A stretch of DNA of 64,000 nucleotides from Aeromicrobium stalagmiti (GTDB lineage Bacteria > Actinomycetota > Actinomycetes > Propionibacteriales > Nocardioidaceae): assembly GCF_013283745.1 (NCBI RefSeq), contig NZ_JABSTZ010000005.1, positions 124,001 to 188,000 of the forward strand, in the 5' to 3' direction. The notes beneath the pieces are model-generated. The model saw nothing but the letters and a program-made list of their open reading frames with translations. It made no database searches and had not been told where the DNA came from. Position 1 is the stretch's first letter, and every line of letters begins with the position of its first letter. The position numbers were made by a program, and so were the translations under genes. Positions 53,897 through 64,000 of this stretch are shown one piece after another.

Positions 53897-56821
53897 ATGT
53901 CACACCTCCCCCTGCCCGCGCGCCCGTCGCGCATGTCCTTGCTGGTGCGGTCGATCGGCCGTCCTGCGCTCGTCGGCGTCGCTGCCGGTGCCCTGGCCGC
54001 AGTCGTCCTGCCCGCCACCGGTGCCACGGCCGACGCGGAGCAGAGCTTCCACCGCACCGCGACCTACCCGGTCTACAAGAACCTTCCCAAGGACGTCGCC
54101 GCGTCGTCGGCCACGGTCGCCGAGATCTCGGACGTCTCCCAGGACGGCAAGACGCTGATCTACACCGACGCCCTCGGCAAGCGGATCGGCTTCCTCGACA
54201 TCAGCGATCCGGACCAGCCCGTCGGCGCCGGGAGCCTGTCGCTGGCCCAGCTCGGCGACACCGACGACCAGCCGACGTCGGTGGCCGTCGTCGGCAAGTA
54301 CGTCCTCGTCGTGGTCGACACCAGCGACAGCTTCACGAACCCTTCGGGCCGCCTCGACGTCGTCCGCCTGTCGGACTCCAAGCGGATCCGCAGCATCGCG
54401 CTGGAGGGCCAGCCCGACTCGATCGACATCAGTGCGGGCGAGGACTACGCCGCGATCGCGATCGAGAACCAGCGCGACGAGGATGCGACCCCGCCGGGCA
54501 AGGCCAAGGGGGATCTCCCGCAGCTGCCCGCCGGCTTCGTGCAGGTCGTCGACCTCGACGGCGCGCCAGCCGACTGGGAGACGAACCGGGTCGACCTGGT
54601 GAACCCCGACGGATCGGCGCTGCAGTCGTTCCTCGACGCGGGCATCACCGAGCCGACCGATCCCGAGCCGGAGTACGTCTCGATCAACGGCCAGGACAAG
54701 CTCGCCCTGACCCTGCAGGAGAACAACGGCATCGTCATCATCGACCTCGCTACCCGTGAGGTCGAGAAGGTCTTCAGCGCCGGCAAGGTCACCGTCTCGG
54801 GCATCGACGCCAAGAAGGACGGCAAGATCTCGCTGACGGACACGATCACCGACGTCCCGCGCGAGCCCGACTCGATCGGCTGGGTCGACGACACGCACGT
54901 CGCCACCGCCAACGAGGGCGACTGGAAGGGTGGCTCGCGGGGCTGGACCGTCTTCAGCGCCACGGACGGCACCGTCACGTGGGACGCGGGCAACACCTTT
55001 GAGAAGCTCGCCGTCAAGCACGGCTTCTACAACGACGACCGCGCCGCCAAGAAGGGCGCCGAGCCCGAGGGCCTCGCGATCTCGACGATCGACGGCGTGA
55101 AGTATGCGTTCGTCGGCTCCGAGCGCAGCAACTTCGTCGCCGCCTACGACATCAGCAACCCGGCCGCCCCGGTGGTCAAGCAGGTGCTCCCGGCGACCAA
55201 CGGTCCCGAGGGCATCCTGCCGATCCCGGGCCGCAACCTGCTGGCCGTCTCGAGCGAGACCGACGACGCGGCAGCCAACGTCCGCGCCAGCGTCAGCCTC
55301 TACGAGCTGGGCGACGGTCCGGACACCTTCCCGTCGATCGTCTCCGACGAGGTGGCCGGCAACCCGGTCGGCTGGAGCGCGCTCGGCGCACTCAGCGCCA
55401 AGCCCGGCGACGCCGACACGATCTACTCGGCCGCGGACACGGTCCTGAAGCCGGCGCAGATCTACACCGTCGACGTCTCGCAGACCCCCGCCCACATCAC
55501 GTCGGCACTCACGGTCACGCAGGGCGGAGCCCCGGCCAACCTCGACATCGAGGGCCTCTTCGCCCGTCCCGACGGCGGCTTCTGGCTGGCCTCCGAGGGC
55601 TCCACCGGCGCGGCGAACAAGATCTACCGGACCAACGACGCCGGTGAGATCCAGGAGACGGTGTCGCTGCCGACGGAGATCACCGATCACGTCAAGAACT
55701 GGGGCCTGGAAGGCGTCACCGCCACGCAGGATGCCGACGGCGAGCACGTCTGGACCGTCATCCAGCGCCAGCTGTGGACCGACGTGAGCGACCAGACCGA
55801 GACGCTCGACGGCGACAACGTGACCCGCATCGGCCGCTACGACGTCGAGGACGAGTCGTGGCACTGGTACGGCTACGAGATGAACAGCCCCAAGCGGGAC
55901 GGCGCCGACTGGGTCGGTCTCTCCGAGATCACCGCGGTCGACAACGACACGTTCGCGGTCATCGAGCGCGACAAGCTCAACGGTCCCAACGCCCGCAACA
56001 AGCGGATCTACACCGTCGACATCCCCGCGGGCGACCCCGCGGGCGACGAGCTGCCGATCCTCGACAAGAAGCTCGCGATCGACGTCCTGCCCGAGCTGAG
56101 GGCCACCAACGGCTGGACGCAGGAGAAGCTCGAAGGCTTCACGATCGCTGCCGACGGCGCGCTCTTCGGCGTCACCGACAACGACGGGCTCAAGGACTCG
56201 ACGGGCGAGACGGTCTTCCTGCGCCTGGGCCAGGCCAAGGACGCCTTCGCCGACTCGCTCTCGAGCACGACCACCCTGTCGCTGCCCGCGGCCACCGCGT
56301 CGTACGGGCAGAAGCCGACCGCGACGGTCTCGGTCGCAGGCGGCTCCGGCATCGTGCCGAGCGGCGAGGTCACGATCAAGGACGGCTCGACGGTCCTCGG
56401 TCAGGGCACGCTCGAGGACGGCACCGCGATGGTGACGCTCTCGGGCCTGAAGGTCGGCGCCCGCCAGCTCGTCGCGGAGTATGCCGGCGACGCGCTCACC
56501 AGCGCCGGCACCAGCAACCCGTTCTCCCTCACCGTCGCCAAGGGATCGACGGAGACGTCGCTCTCCATCTCGGGCTCGGCGAAGAAGGGGCAGACCAAGA
56601 CCGCCAAGGTCACGGTCTCGGGCGAGGGCTTCACGCCCTCGGGCAAGGTCACGATCAAGGACGGGTCGAAGGTGCTCAAGACGTTCTTCGTCAGCGGCTC
56701 CACGCGGTCCGTCTCGATCAAGCTGACGCAGCGCGGCAACCGCAGCATCAAGGCGTACTACGCCGGGTCGAGCGTCGCGAAGTCGTCGACGTCCCCGACC
56801 GTCAAGGTGCGGGTGAAGTAG
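53897..56821 (+). CDS. Secreted phytase-like esterase with Ig-like repeats
   Basis: A 974-residue exported protein. A signal sequence (RPALVGVAAGALAAVVLPAT, cleaved near residue 47) precedes a propeller-like region with GKRIGFLDISDPDQPVGAGS and DSIGWVDDTHVATANEGDW. The esterase-like domain of the phytase family follows (NLDIEGLFARPDGGFWLASE, NKIYRTNDAG, NWGLEGVTATQDADG). Two C-terminal Ig-like repeats are visible (VPSGEVTIKDGSTVLG and TPSGKVTIKDGSKVLK). It probably hydrolyses extracellular phosphoesters. The start may instead be GTG 53858 or ATG 53933. A PHO-box-like repeat precedes it. Confidence 0.85.
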   Translation: MSHLPLPARPSRMSLLVRSIGRPALVGVAAGALAAVVLPATGATADAEQSFHRTATYPVYKNLPKDVAASSATVAEISDVSQDGKTLIYTDALGKRIGFLDISDPDQPVGAGSLSLAQLGDTDDQPTSVAVVGKYVLVVVDTSDSFTNPSGRLDVVRLSDSKRIRSIALEGQPDSIDISAGEDYAAIAIENQRDEDATPPGKAKGDLPQLPAGFVQVVDLDGAPADWETNRVDLVNPDGSALQSFLDAGITEPTDPEPEYVSINGQDKLALTLQENNGIVIIDLATREVEKVFSAGKVTVSGIDAKKDGKISLTDTITDVPREPDSIGWVDDTHVATANEGDWKGGSRGWTVFSATDGTVTWDAGNTFEKLAVKHGFYNDDRAAKKGAEPEGLAISTIDGVKYAFVGSERSNFVAAYDISNPAAPVVKQVLPATNGPEGILPIPGRNLLAVSSETDDAAANVRASVSLYELGDGPDTFPSIVSDEVAGNPVGWSALGALSAKPGDADTIYSAADTVLKPAQIYTVDVSQTPAHITSALTVTQGGAPANLDIEGLFARPDGGFWLASEGSTGAANKIYRTNDAGEIQETVSLPTEITDHVKNWGLEGVTATQDADGEHVWTVIQRQLWTDVSDQTETLDGDNVTRIGRYDVEDESWHWYGYEMNSPKRDGADWVGLSEITAVDNDTFAVIERDKLNGPNARNKRIYTVDIPAGDPAGDELPILDKKLAIDVLPELRATNGWTQEKLEGFTIAADGALFGVTDNDGLKDSTGETVFLRLGQAKDAFADSLSSTTTLSLPAATASYGQKPTATVSVAGGSGIVPSGEVTIKDGSTVLGQGTLEDGTAMVTLSGLKVGARQLVAEYAGDALTSAGTSNPFSLTVAKGSTETSLSISGSAKKGQTKTAKVTVSGEGFTPSGKVTIKDGSKVLKTFFVSGSTRSVSIKLTQRGNRSIKAYYAGSSVAKSSTSPTVKVRVK

Positions 56822-56827
56822 CCCGCA

Positions 56828-58123
56828 TCAGAACCAGATGCTGAGGAACGGCTCGACCGGGGAACGGAACATCCGGTCGAGCCGTTCTGCGTCTCCGGAC
56901 AGCGCACCCGTGGCGACGAGGGTGCGGGCGGGGACCCCACCGAGGTAGAGCGAGCCGAGGGCGTTGACGCTCATGGTGGCGTCGGCCGGGTCGTCGGTCG
57001 CGCTGACCGTGGCCCCGCCGTCGTCGGCGACGTCGACCGCCCAGGTGCCGTCGGCGTGGCCGAGCGGGTCGTCCACCGCGATCACGAGTCGTCCGGGGGA
57101 GCCGTACGTGCGCGCGCCCAGTGCCGCGGGGACGTCGAGGATGCGCACCCACAGGTGGTCGACCTCGGTGACCCGCACGGCGCGGAAGTCGTCGATCATC
57201 CACCGCAGCGGCTCGTCGACCGGTCGCAGGTGGGCCGACACCTTGGTCACGAGGTCCATGTCGAGCAGGAACCGCCAGAGCCCTGCGTAGGCGTCGGTCG
57301 TCGCGGCGACGAGGGTGTGGAGCTTGAGCTCGTGCTCGGCGAAGTCGGTGTCGTCACCGACGAGGTGATAGACGGCGAACCCCTGGGGCGTGCCGCTCGC
57401 GTCGTCGTAGCGGATGAGGCGGAGCTTCTTGGCGTTGTCGTCGTCGACCGACAGGCCGAGCTGCCGGGTCCAGAGGTGGCCGTCGTAGGAGATCTCGCCG
57501 GGGCGTCCCAGCCGCACCCGCTCGACGACGGCGTGCCCGTCGTCGCGGAGCTGCTCGGCCGACACGAAGTGCACGCGGCCGGCGGGCTGCGGGCCCGTCC
57601 AGCGCACGCGACGGGTCAGCACCGTGACGTCGCGGGCCAGCGCGGCCGTGGCATAGCCGTAGCGGCCGTAGAGGGTCGACTCCGACACCGTCAGCATCGC
57701 GACCGGCAGGTCGAGCGCGAGGGCCGTCCGCAGCTCGGCCTCCATCAACGCACGGGCGATGCCGCGACGGCGGTGGGTCTGGGAGACCGAGACCCCGCTG
57801 ACGGCCCACGCCGGGACGGCCCGGTGGCCGGGCACGGTGAGGTCGGCCGGCCAGCAGATCGTGGTCGCGACGGGCAGGTCGGGCTGCGCGCTCGACTCGT
57901 CGAAGACCCCGACGAGGCGACGATCGGCCGACAGCCCCGCATGGCGCTGCTGCAGCACCTCGGCCGTCGGCTGGTCGCCGTGGAAGCCGCGGCTCTCGGA
58001 CCGCAGCCACGCCTCGTAGGCGGCGGGGTCGGTCGCGTCGACGACCGCCATGCGCAGGCCGTCGGTCGCGAGTCGGGCCCGCGAGGTCTCGTCGATGGGC
58101 AGGCCGGTGGGTGCTGTGCTCAC
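56828..58123 (-). CDS. Eis family N-acetyltransferase
   Basis: A 431-residue GNAT-fold acetyltransferase of the Eis type. The acetyl-CoA loop is SVSQTHRRRGIARALM (about residues 120-135), a second GNAT-like domain follows, then an SCP2-like C-terminal domain. The chain ends in VEPFLSIWF, and in Eis the free C-terminal Phe carboxylate takes part in catalysis. In mycobacteria such enzymes modify aminoglycosides and other amines. The last residue is kept here, so it is probably active. Confidence 0.92.
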   Translation of the reverse strand: MSTAPTGLPIDETSRARLATDGLRMAVVDATDPAAYEAWLRSESRGFHGDQPTAEVLQQRHAGLSADRRLVGVFDESSAQPDLPVATTICWPADLTVPGHRAVPAWAVSGVSVSQTHRRRGIARALMEAELRTALALDLPVAMLTVSESTLYGRYGYATAALARDVTVLTRRVRWTGPQPAGRVHFVSAEQLRDDGHAVVERVRLGRPGEISYDGHLWTRQLGLSVDDDNAKKLRLIRYDDASGTPQGFAVYHLVGDDTDFAEHELKLHTLVAATTDAYAGLWRFLLDMDLVTKVSAHLRPVDEPLRWMIDDFRAVRVTEVDHLWVRILDVPAALGARTYGSPGRLVIAVDDPLGHADGTWAVDVADDGGATVSATDDPADATMSVNALGSLYLGGVPARTLVATGALSGDAERLDRMFRSPVEPFLSIWF

Positions 58124-58145
58124 CGGTCCAACCTAACGCCGTCGG

Positions 58146-58697
58146 TCAGGTCGTGGACACGCCCGCCGCGGCCCATTCCTGGCGGACGGTGGGGACGTTG
58201 TCGGGCGACACCGCGGCCGTCAGACCTTCGAGCACCCGGACGCTGAATCCTGCTCTCGCTGCGTCGAGCGCCGTGGCACGGACGCAGTAGTCGGTCGCGA
58301 TGCCGCAGACGTCGACGGCGTCGACGCCGGCGTCACGGAGCCAGTCGGCCAGCCCCACGCCTGACGCGGAGGCGCCCTCGAAGCCTGAGTAGGCCGCGGC
58401 GTACTCGCCCTTGAAGAAGGTCTCGGCGAACAGCTGTGGCGTCAGCGGGGCGTGCAGCTCCTCGCCGTCGGTGCCGACGACGCAGTGGCGGGGCCAGGAG
58501 TCGACGAAGTCGGGCGTGTCGGAGAAGTGGCTGCCGGGGTCGATGTGGTGGTCACGGGTGGCGACGACGGTCCCGTAGGTGCCGGACGCGATCAGGTCGG
58601 CTACGTCAGCGGCGACCCGGGCACCGCCGACGACGGCCAGGGAGCCGCCCTCGCAGAAGTCGTTCTGGACGTCGACGACGATCAGGGCTGTGCTCAT
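58146..58697 (-). CDS. pncA: Nicotinamidase
   Basis: A 183-residue isochorismatase-fold amidase converting nicotinamide to nicotinate. Catalytic triad candidates: Asp in VVDVQNDF (residue 10), Lys in FFKGEYAAAYSGFEG, Cys in GIATDYCVRAT. Metal ligands are in TRDHHIDPGSHFS. The ATG overlaps the pncB stop (ATGA), so product and next enzyme of the Preiss-Handler NAD salvage pathway are made together. Confidence 0.95.
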   Translation of the reverse strand: MSTALIVVDVQNDFCEGGSLAVVGGARVAADVADLIASGTYGTVVATRDHHIDPGSHFSDTPDFVDSWPRHCVVGTDGEELHAPLTPQLFAETFFKGEYAAAYSGFEGASASGVGLADWLRDAGVDAVDVCGIATDYCVRATALDAARAGFSVRVLEGLTAAVSPDNVPTVRQEWAAAGVSTT

Positions 58698-59998
58698 GCG
58701 GGGGTCTCCTCGTAGATCGTGTCGATCGCCGGGTCGGCCTTCGACAGCTGGCGGGCCGAGGCGGGCAGCTCGGCGAGCGACGCCTTCAGGCGGGCGCGGG
58801 CGTCCTCGAGCGACTCGGTGTGGACCCGCTCGCCGTCACGGACCAGCTCGACCAGCAGTGGCCGGTCGTTGGCGTCGTGCGCGGGAGGCGTGCCGACGCC
58901 GATGACCTCGGCCTGCGCGCGGCCGGCCGGGGTGAGGCGGCGCACGGCGTGCTTGCGCCCGCCGACCGAGACCTTGTCCTGGCTCTTCTTGGCGACGGAC
59001 ACCATCTCGCCGCCGTCGTCGGCGCGGGACACGAGCTTGTAGACGAAGCCGCTGGTCGGCACGCCCGAACCGGTGACGAGCGAGGTGCCGACGCCGTAGC
59101 CGTCGACCGGGGCGACGGCGAGCGCCGCGATGGCGTGCTCGTCGAGGTCGCTCGTGACGGTGATGCGGGTCTGGATGGCGCCGAGGTCGTCGAGCTGCTG
59201 CCGGACGGTCCGCGCCAGCGACACCAGGTCGCCGGAGTCGAGCCGGACGCCGCCGAGCTCGTCGCCGGCGAGGTCGACCGCGGTGCGGATCGCCTCGGGG
59301 ATGTCGTAGGTGTCGACCAGCAGGGTCGTGCCGGGACCCAGCGCCTGGATCTGCGCCTCGAAGGCGTCGCGCTCGGTGTCGTGCAGCAACGTGAAGGAGT
59401 GGGCGCTGGTGCCGGTCGTCGGGATGCCGTAGGTGCGCCCGGCCTCGAGGTTCGACGTCGCCGCGAAGCCCGCGATGTAGGCCGAGCGGGCGGCCGCGAC
59501 GGCCGACGCCTCGTGCGTGCGGCGCGACCCCATCTCGATGCAGGGACGGTCGCCGGCCGCCGTGATCATGCGGGCCGCCGCCGTCGCGATCGCCGAGTCG
59601 TGGTTGAGGATCGACAGGAGCACCGTCTCGAGGATGACGCACTCGGCGAACGTCCCCTCGACGATCATGACGGGGGACTGCGGGAAGTAGACCTCGCCGT
59701 CGGGGTAGCCCCAGATGGTGCCGGAGAAGCGGTAGTCCGCCAGCCAGGCGATCGTGTCGGCGTCGACGACGTCGGCCTCGCGCAGCCAGGTGAGCTCGGC
59801 GTCACCGAAGCGGAAGTCCGCCACGGCGTCGAGCGCGCGCCCGACCCCGGCGACGACCCCGTAGCGGCGGCCGCCGGACAGTCGTCGCGCGAAGAGCTCG
59901 AACACCGAATGTCGCTCGGCGGTGCCGTTGGCCAAGGTGGCCTGCAGCATCGTGAGCTCGTAGCGATCGGTCAGCAGCGCGGTGCTGGAGGTGGTCAC
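58694..59998 (-). CDS. pncB: Nicotinate phosphoribosyltransferase
   Basis: A 434-residue enzyme joining nicotinate and PRPP in NAD salvage. Typical blocks: ALLTDRYELTMLQATLANGT at the N-terminus, MGSRRTHEASAVAAARSAYI, GTSAHSF with the phosphorylated-His-type region, and GVRLDSGDLVSLAR. The GTG start at 59998 has TAGGCT 7 bases upstream (60006-60011, complement). First gene of the pncB-pncA operon, divergent from clpS. Confidence 0.95.
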   Translation of the reverse strand: MTTSSTALLTDRYELTMLQATLANGTAERHSVFELFARRLSGGRRYGVVAGVGRALDAVADFRFGDAELTWLREADVVDADTIAWLADYRFSGTIWGYPDGEVYFPQSPVMIVEGTFAECVILETVLLSILNHDSAIATAAARMITAAGDRPCIEMGSRRTHEASAVAAARSAYIAGFAATSNLEAGRTYGIPTTGTSAHSFTLLHDTERDAFEAQIQALGPGTTLLVDTYDIPEAIRTAVDLAGDELGGVRLDSGDLVSLARTVRQQLDDLGAIQTRITVTSDLDEHAIAALAVAPVDGYGVGTSLVTGSGVPTSGFVYKLVSRADDGGEMVSVAKKSQDKVSVGGRKHAVRRLTPAGRAQAEVIGVGTPPAHDANDRPLLVELVRDGERVHTESLEDARARLKASLAELPASARQLSKADPAIDTIYEETPA

Positions 59999-60005
59999 GG
60001 AGTCC

Positions 60006-60011
60006 AGCCTA
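60006..60011 (-). promoter_or_regulatory. Leaderless -10 element (pncB)
   Basis: TAGGCT on the minus strand ends 7 bases before GTG 59998. Confidence 0.45.
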
Positions 60012-60060
60012 GACGGGCCTCGAGTGCCGAGGTTTCGCGTCGTCAGGTGCCTGCGACACA

Positions 60061-60366
60061 ATGGACGACGTGACCACACCGACTCCTGTCGAGATCGCCG
60101 AGCCCGACGAAGACCTCGTCGTCGAGCTCGAGGACCCCTGGGTCACGATCGTCTGGAACGATCCGGTCAACCTGATGTCCTACGTGGCCTACGTCTTTCG
60201 CAACTACTTCGGCTACACCGACGAGAAGGCCCACGAGCTGATGCTCAACGTTCACCACGACGGCAAGGCCGTGGTCTCCAGCGGCAGCCGCGAGCAGATG
60301 GAGCGTCACGTGCAGGCGATGCACGAGTACGGCTTGTGGGCGACGCTCGAGAGGCAGGACGCGTGA
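60061..60366 (+). CDS. clpS: ATP-dependent Clp protease adapter ClpS
   Basis: A 101-residue N-end rule adapter. An acidic flexible N-terminus leads to the core [20 protein letters not shown], with the Asn-Asp pair of the N-degron pocket, then [20 protein letters not shown]. It hands proteins with destabilising N-termini to ClpAP/ClpCP. It starts at ATG 60061, divergent from pncB, and overlaps the DUF2017 gene (GTGA). Confidence 0.96.
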   Translation: MDDVTTPTPVEIAEPDEDLVVELEDPWVTIVWNDPVNLMSYVAYVFRNYFGYTDEKAHELMLNVHHDGKAVVSSGSREQMERHVQAMHEYGLWATLERQDA

Positions 60367-60947
60367 AGCCGTTCAAGAAGCGTCGCCGCGGCGGCCTGGT
60401 CGCCACGTTCGAGCTGGGGGAGGCGCACCTGCTGGCGAGCCTGACGGGGCAGGTCGTCGAGCTCCTGCGCGACCGCAACGGCGTCGAGGAGTCCGACGCC
60501 GACCCGCTGGCCGCGCAGCTCGGCATGGGCGGCCCGTCGCTCCCGCCCGAGGACCCGGTCCTGCAGCGGCTGCTGCCCGACGCCTACCGCGACGACGTCG
60601 AGGACGCCGGTGAGTTCCGCCGGTTCACCGAGCGTGGCCTGACGTCGACCAAGGTCGCCAACGCCGAGGCCCTGATCGGCTCGCTGGTCGACGGCGGGCT
60701 GACCTTCGGTGCCATGCCCGACGAGGACGGCGACCCCGTCGAGGTCGAGCTCGACGACGACGAGGTCCAGGCGTGGCTCCGCGCCCTCACCGATGTCCGG
60801 CTGTCACTGGCCGTGCGGCTCGGCATCGAGAACGACGAGGACACGATGCTCGTGGCGCAGTCCGAGGACGAGGCGATCGCGGCGATGTCCGACATCTTCG
60901 AGTGGCTGGGCTACGTCCAGGAGACCCTCATCGCCGCCCTCGACTGA
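60363..60947 (+). CDS. DUF2017 protein
   Basis: A 194-residue acidic helical protein of the DUF2017 family that accompanies clpS in actinobacteria. Segments include a basic N-terminus (FKKRRRGG), [24 protein letters not shown] and [20 protein letters not shown]. The GTG overlaps the clpS stop. Function unknown; genomic coupling suggests a role with ClpS or with the cysteine genes that follow. Confidence 0.88.
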   Translation: MKPFKKRRRGGLVATFELGEAHLLASLTGQVVELLRDRNGVEESDADPLAAQLGMGGPSLPPEDPVLQRLLPDAYRDDVEDAGEFRRFTERGLTSTKVANAEALIGSLVDGGLTFGAMPDEDGDPVEVELDDDEVQAWLRALTDVRLSLAVRLGIENDEDTMLVAQSEDEAIAAMSDIFEWLGYVQETLIAALD

Positions 60948-61020
60948 CCCGGTCCCCGCAGCGCCGGTCTCGCGGTGTCTCATCGCAGCACCAGCAGCGT
61001 GCCGGCTGCGCGACAGCCGA

Positions 61021-61026
61021 TAAACT
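61021..61026 (+). promoter_or_regulatory. Leaderless -10 element (mec)
   Basis: TAAACT ends 6 bases before GTG 61033; the mec-cysO-cysM genes may have their own promoter here. Confidence 0.45.
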
Positions 61027-61032
61027 CGGCGA

Positions 61033-61493
61033 GTGCTGACCATCGACCAGGCCACGCATGACGCGATCATCGCGCATGCCCGGCGTGACCACCCCGACGA
61101 GGCCTGTGGCGTCGTCGCCGGGCCGATCGGCTCCGACGTGCCCGCGCGACTCATCCCGATGCTGAACGCCGCGATGTCGCCGACGTTCTACGAGTTCGAC
61201 TCCGGCGACCTGCTGCGGCTCTATCGCGAGATGGACGACAACGACGAGGAGCCCGTGGTCGTCTACCACTCGCACACGTCGACCGAGGCCTACCCGTCCC
61301 GCACCGACATCAAGCTGGCCGGCGAGCCCGGCGCCCACTACGTCCTGGTGTCGACCCGCGACGGCGCTCACGAGAGCGGCCCGGTCGACTTCCGGTCCTT
61401 CCGGATCGTGGACGGCGAGGTCACCGAGGAAGAAGTTCGGGTCGTCGACCGTTATGCAGACGACGCATCAACCCAAGAGAAGGCAGAGCACTG

Positions 61494-61494
<1 letters not shown>
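61033..61494 (+). CDS. mec: JAMM/M67 metalloprotease Mec
   Basis: A 153-residue zinc protease. The JAMM motif is complete: Glu in DEACGVVAGP, HSH in VVYHSHTSTEA, and the Ser and Asp in YPSRTD. In M. tuberculosis the homologue releases cysteine from the CysO-cysteine adduct. The stop overlaps the cysO start by one base. Because the neighbouring carrier has residues after its Gly-Gly, this protease may also trim that tail. Confidence 0.93.
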
Positions 61495-62739
<1,245 letters not shown>

Positions 62740-62806
62740 CTGCTGCTGTGAGATCGAGGGCATCGATCTGGAGTGTGATCGGTCGGTCGAGCAGTACGAT
62801 CGCGGC

Positions 62807-62953
62807 ATGAGCCAACCTGGACGGGAGCTGCAACAGTCCCAAGGCGAGCGCGTCCGCGGACGCGTGGTTCTTCTCGTCGCCGTCGGCGTGCCGATCGTCG
62901 TGGTGGGTGTGTTTGTGTGGTGGCTCGGCTTTGGGCTCTTCGACGGCGCGTGA
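62807..62953 (+). CDS. Small single-pass membrane protein
   Basis: A 48-residue protein with a hydrophilic Gln/Arg-rich N-terminus and one TM helix (VVLLVAVGVPIVVVGVFVWW). A TACGAT (62794-62799) lies 7 bases before the ATG, in line with a leaderless start. Hydrophobic pattern and promoter support it; function unknown. Confidence 0.55.
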   Translation: MSQPGRELQQSQGERVRGRVVLLVAVGVPIVVVGVFVWWLGFGLFDGA

Positions 62954-63031
62954 CCGAACAGCGCAGGTGGACTGATGCGTTGACCTGACCCTCGTCGGCC
63001 GAGGCTTTTCCGTGTGTCTCGTGGCCCGCCG

Positions 63032-64000
63032 TTATTGGCGTTGGTGGCCGGGGTCTCGTCCGGGGAGGACGGGTGGTGGGGTGGATCGGTATTGGTGGCC
63101 GGTGGGGGTGTGCCAGGTGGTGGTGTTGCCGGTGGTGGTGACTGACCATCCGGGTTGGTGCTTGATGGTGTGGGACCTGATGCAGAGCCCTTGACCGTTG
63201 TCGGCGACGGAGAGGCCGCCGTGTTCGTGGGCGTGGATGTGGTCGTCGTGGCGGATCTTGGCGTCGCAGCCGGGTTGTCTGCAGTGGCGGTCGCGGGTGC
63301 GGATGTGGGCTGAGGTGGTGCGGGTGAACCTGCGCCGTCTGGGTTCGCGGACGAGGAGGGTGCCGTCGGCGGGGTCGACGAACAGGCGGCGGATGGACGC
63401 GGTGCGGGCTTTGGCAATGATCTCGTCGGCGACGTCAGGACTGATGGGTCCGTAGCCGTCGAGCTCGACGGGTGTGTCGCCGCCGGCGACGAGGGTCTTG
63501 GCGTCGAGGACGAGGTTGATCTCGACGGCGATGTCGTCGGCGAATGCTTGTCCGGTGACGCGTTCGACGAGGGTGTCGACCATGATCTGCCCCCTGCCGC
63601 GGGGGTCTCCGGCGGAGCGGAGGCCGGTGGCCCAGTCGTCAAGGGCCCGGTGGGCGGCGACGATCTGCTCAGCCGGTCCCCGGACCCTCAGGTGGGCGAT
63701 GCCGTCGGTGTCGGGGTGCAGGGTGACGCGGGCGTCGGCCCGGTTGCGGCGGGCCCGTTCGTGGGCGGCCTCGGCGTCGATGCCGATCACGACCCTGGCT
63801 GCAGTGTCACGGGCCTGGGCGGTCGTCATGCCGGTGATCTTCGCGGCGATCTCCCCATCAGCGACCACGTCGTCATCCTCGTGCAGGGACTGGGTCTCGC
63901 GCGCCACCGCACGAGCGGTGGCCTCACTGATCAGGCCGGCTTCGAAGAGCGCGAACACCTTCGGCAGGCGTGTCATCCCGAGTGCGAGCTCGACCTGCGT
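63032..64000 (-). CDS. DUF222/HNH endonuclease domain protein (13E12-repeat type), N-terminus cut by window end
   Basis: At least 322 residues of a protein whose frame stays open to the right edge. The first visible ATG (63976) is internal, as upstream codons read TQVELALG. The DUF222 region (LFEAGLISEATARAVARETQ) is followed by a central helical part and a C-terminal HNH domain with CRQPGCDAKIRHDDHIHAHE and the final H and N residues. These genes are multicopy in actinobacteria (13E12 repeats) and may be mobile or toxin-like. Confidence 0.88.
   Translation of the reverse strand, partial: TQVELALGMTRLPKVFALFEAGLISEATARAVARETQSLHEDDDVVADGEIAAKITGMTTAQARDTAARVVIGIDAEAAHERARRNRADARVTLHPDTDGIAHLRVRGPAEQIVAAHRALDDWATGLRSAGDPRGRGQIMVDTLVERVTGQAFADDIAVEINLVLDAKTLVAGGDTPVELDGYGPISPDVADEIIAKARTASIRRLFVDPADGTLLVREPRRRRFTRTTSAHIRTRDRHCRQPGCDAKIRHDDHIHAHEHGGLSVADNGQGLCIRSHTIKHQPGWSVTTTGNTTTWHTPTGHQYRSTPPPVLPGRDPGHQRQ

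Overview
The window is high-GC DNA with dense, overlapping genes, many GTG starts and apparently leaderless promoters. Gene content and gene order point to an actinomycete, probably of the Nocardioidaceae (an Aeromicrobium- or Nocardioides-like genome). The order prfB / ftsE-ftsX-M23 peptidase / smpB-ssrA, the lhr-nei2 pair, and the pncA-pncB / clpS-DUF2017-mec-cysO-cysM block are all familiar actinobacterial arrangements. The genus is an inference from gene content only.

Region 1 (1 to about 13,468) is an integrated mobile element that enters from the left edge. It opens with the C-terminal part of a large serine integrase. A chain of overlapping small genes follows, including a DUF2742-like protein and a RepA/RecA-like ATPase, then an iteron-like array of CTCGTCCC octamers, an excisionase-type HTH protein and a 690-residue tape-measure protein. 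No capsid, portal, terminase or other recognisable tail gene accompanies the tape-measure gene. A less GC-biased cargo segment (about 7.3-11.2 kb) holds a YbjQ-like protein and several unrecognised genes. A minus-strand operon (13,387 to 11,191) ends with a DGQHR/ParB-like gene preceded by a cluster of palindromes. The right end lies immediately before a 32-codon fragment that looks like the C-terminus of TadC, so the element appears to have inserted into the tad pilus cluster. It may be a phage satellite or a reduced prophage.

Region 2 (13.5-32.4 kb) is chromosome. It starts with the distal tad genes (DUF4244 pilin-like, two TadE-like, one TadG-like), then a HIT protein, DUF5302 and prfB, whose 3' end is tandemly repeated with a 113-bp period. 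Next comes a sugar cassette (binding protein, permease, ATPase, Gfo/Idh/MocA dehydrogenase, TIM-barrel isomerase) divergent from a ROK repressor with CGACAT/ATGTCG operators. Then come ftsE, ftsX, an EnvC-like M23 protein, smpB, an amidohydrolase, an MFS exporter and tmRNA (tag ADSKRTDFALAA), followed by a 24-bp terminator stem and a 45-bp tandem repeat array.

Region 3 (32.4-64 kb) is also chromosome. It carries VOC, pterin dehydratase, SHOCT and VKOR proteins, an EthA-like monooxygenase with a dyad operator, nei2 and lhr, a BON/sunset-domain pair, a DUF3048 lipoprotein, and a TetR repressor whose intergenic sites match the ethA-like operator. Further right are MerR, YqgE, DUF3039, an SF2 helicase, an esterase, a secreted metzincin, an MpaB-type oxygenase, an LLM enzyme, and a phytase-like secreted protein behind a PHO-box-like repeat. 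The end of the window holds Eis, NAD salvage (pncA-pncB), clpS and the Mec/CysO/CysM cysteine-synthesis genes. The CysO-like carrier has five residues after its Gly-Gly. The window closes inside a DUF222/HNH (13E12-type) gene.
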